From: Arenibacter amylolyticus | GTDB taxonomy: Bacteria > Bacteroidota > Bacteroidia > Flavobacteriales > Flavobacteriaceae | DNA length: 64,000 nucleotides | NCBI RefSeq assembly: GCF_002150785.1 | Contig: NZ_MTAZ01000004.1 | Span: 124,001-188,000 of the forward strand | Direction of reading: 5' to 3' | Part shown: positions 63,939 through 64,000 of the stretch, in pieces | Position numbering within the stretch: position 1 is the first letter of the stretch | How the letters are laid out: the number at the start of each line of letters is the position of its first letter | Made by a program: the position numbers and the translations under genes | The notes under the pieces: generated by a model | What the model was told of the DNA's origin: nothing | Seen by the model: the letters and a program-made list of their open reading frames with translations, nothing else | The model's database searches: none

Positions 63939-64000
63939 AGTATTTAGGCTATTTGTTTCTTTTTGTATTGGTAATTGGCTGTAAGGAAACACCCGAAAAA
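63935..64000 (+). CDS. start of a lipoprotein, 3' end outside window
   Basis: From the ATG at 63935 the product begins MKYLGYLFLFVLVIGC, a lipoprotein signal with lipobox VIGC (Cys16), then KETPEK to the window edge. The ATG overlaps the preceding TGA (ATGA), so it is coupled to the CYTH gene. An ATG three codons earlier (63926) is an alternative. No family can be named from 22 codons. Confidence 0.65.
   Translation, partial: MKYLGYLFLFVLVIGCKETPEK

Overview
The window reads as chromosomal DNA of a Bacteroidota bacterium, most likely a marine member of the Flavobacteriaceae. The evidence is a SusC/SusD pair, a secreted protein ending in a type IX secretion-like sorting domain, an OmpA protein with thrombospondin type 3 repeats, an IPExxxVDY protein next to pyruvate kinase, an AddA/AddB pair of the Bacteroidota kind, and the Bacteroidota promoter element TAnnTTTG in front of many genes. 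The DNA is moderately AT-rich by eye. I saw no insertion sequence, phage gene, CRISPR array or rRNA, and one tRNA (Ala, GGC).

Layout. 1-13.3 kb holds housekeeping and stress genes: a DUF819 membrane protein (cut by the left edge), AhpD-like and OmsC/OsmC-type redox proteins, a PNGase F-like secreted protein, recJ, an LpxH-like phosphatase, queD, a PHP lipoprotein, nhaA, DUF4199, a crotonase, a MATE pump and a GNAT enzyme. 13.5-22.8 kb holds tRNA-Ala, an MFS carrier plus a CodA-type deaminase with a substituted specificity residue, an Lrp/AsnC regulator divergent from a 439-residue protein I do not recognise, a TonB receptor and an APC permease.

22.8-39.4 kb is the main nutrient-acquisition region. 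A minus-strand SusC-SusD-BACON lipoprotein-calcineurin phosphoesterase operon is followed by a glycerophosphodiester phosphodiesterase and a sialidase-like (BNR) lipoprotein. Immediately upstream lie glpD-glpK-glpF and a divergent DeoR-family GlpR. Together they suggest uptake of a phosphodiester-containing substrate, release of glycerol or glycerol-3-phosphate, and entry into glycolysis. Behind the BNR gene is a frameshifted remnant of a diverged paralogue.

39.5-41.3 kb is a TPP riboswitch operon: pnuT overlapping an acyl-CoA-dehydrogenase-like flavoprotein that has no assigned role in thiamine metabolism. 41.5-51 kb carries an SDR, addB, ompA, kbl and addA. 51.1-55.4 kb carries a Mn-type superoxide dismutase, then three tandem minus-strand small RNA genes that share a core of about 45 nt and end in unrelated terminator stems, then purF and a PfkB kinase. 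55.7-64 kb holds rnhA-purN, acpP-fabF-rnc, an IPExxxVDY protein with pyk, dinB, a NAD(P)-binding protein, a CYTH protein and the start of a lipoprotein cut by the right edge.

The observations I rate highest are the triplicated small RNA, the TPP-controlled flavoprotein, the glycerophosphodiester locus and the CodA homologue with Ser at the position of E. coli Asp314 (possible 5-methylcytosine deaminase). All functional statements rest on reading the sequence and remembered family features; no database search was run.
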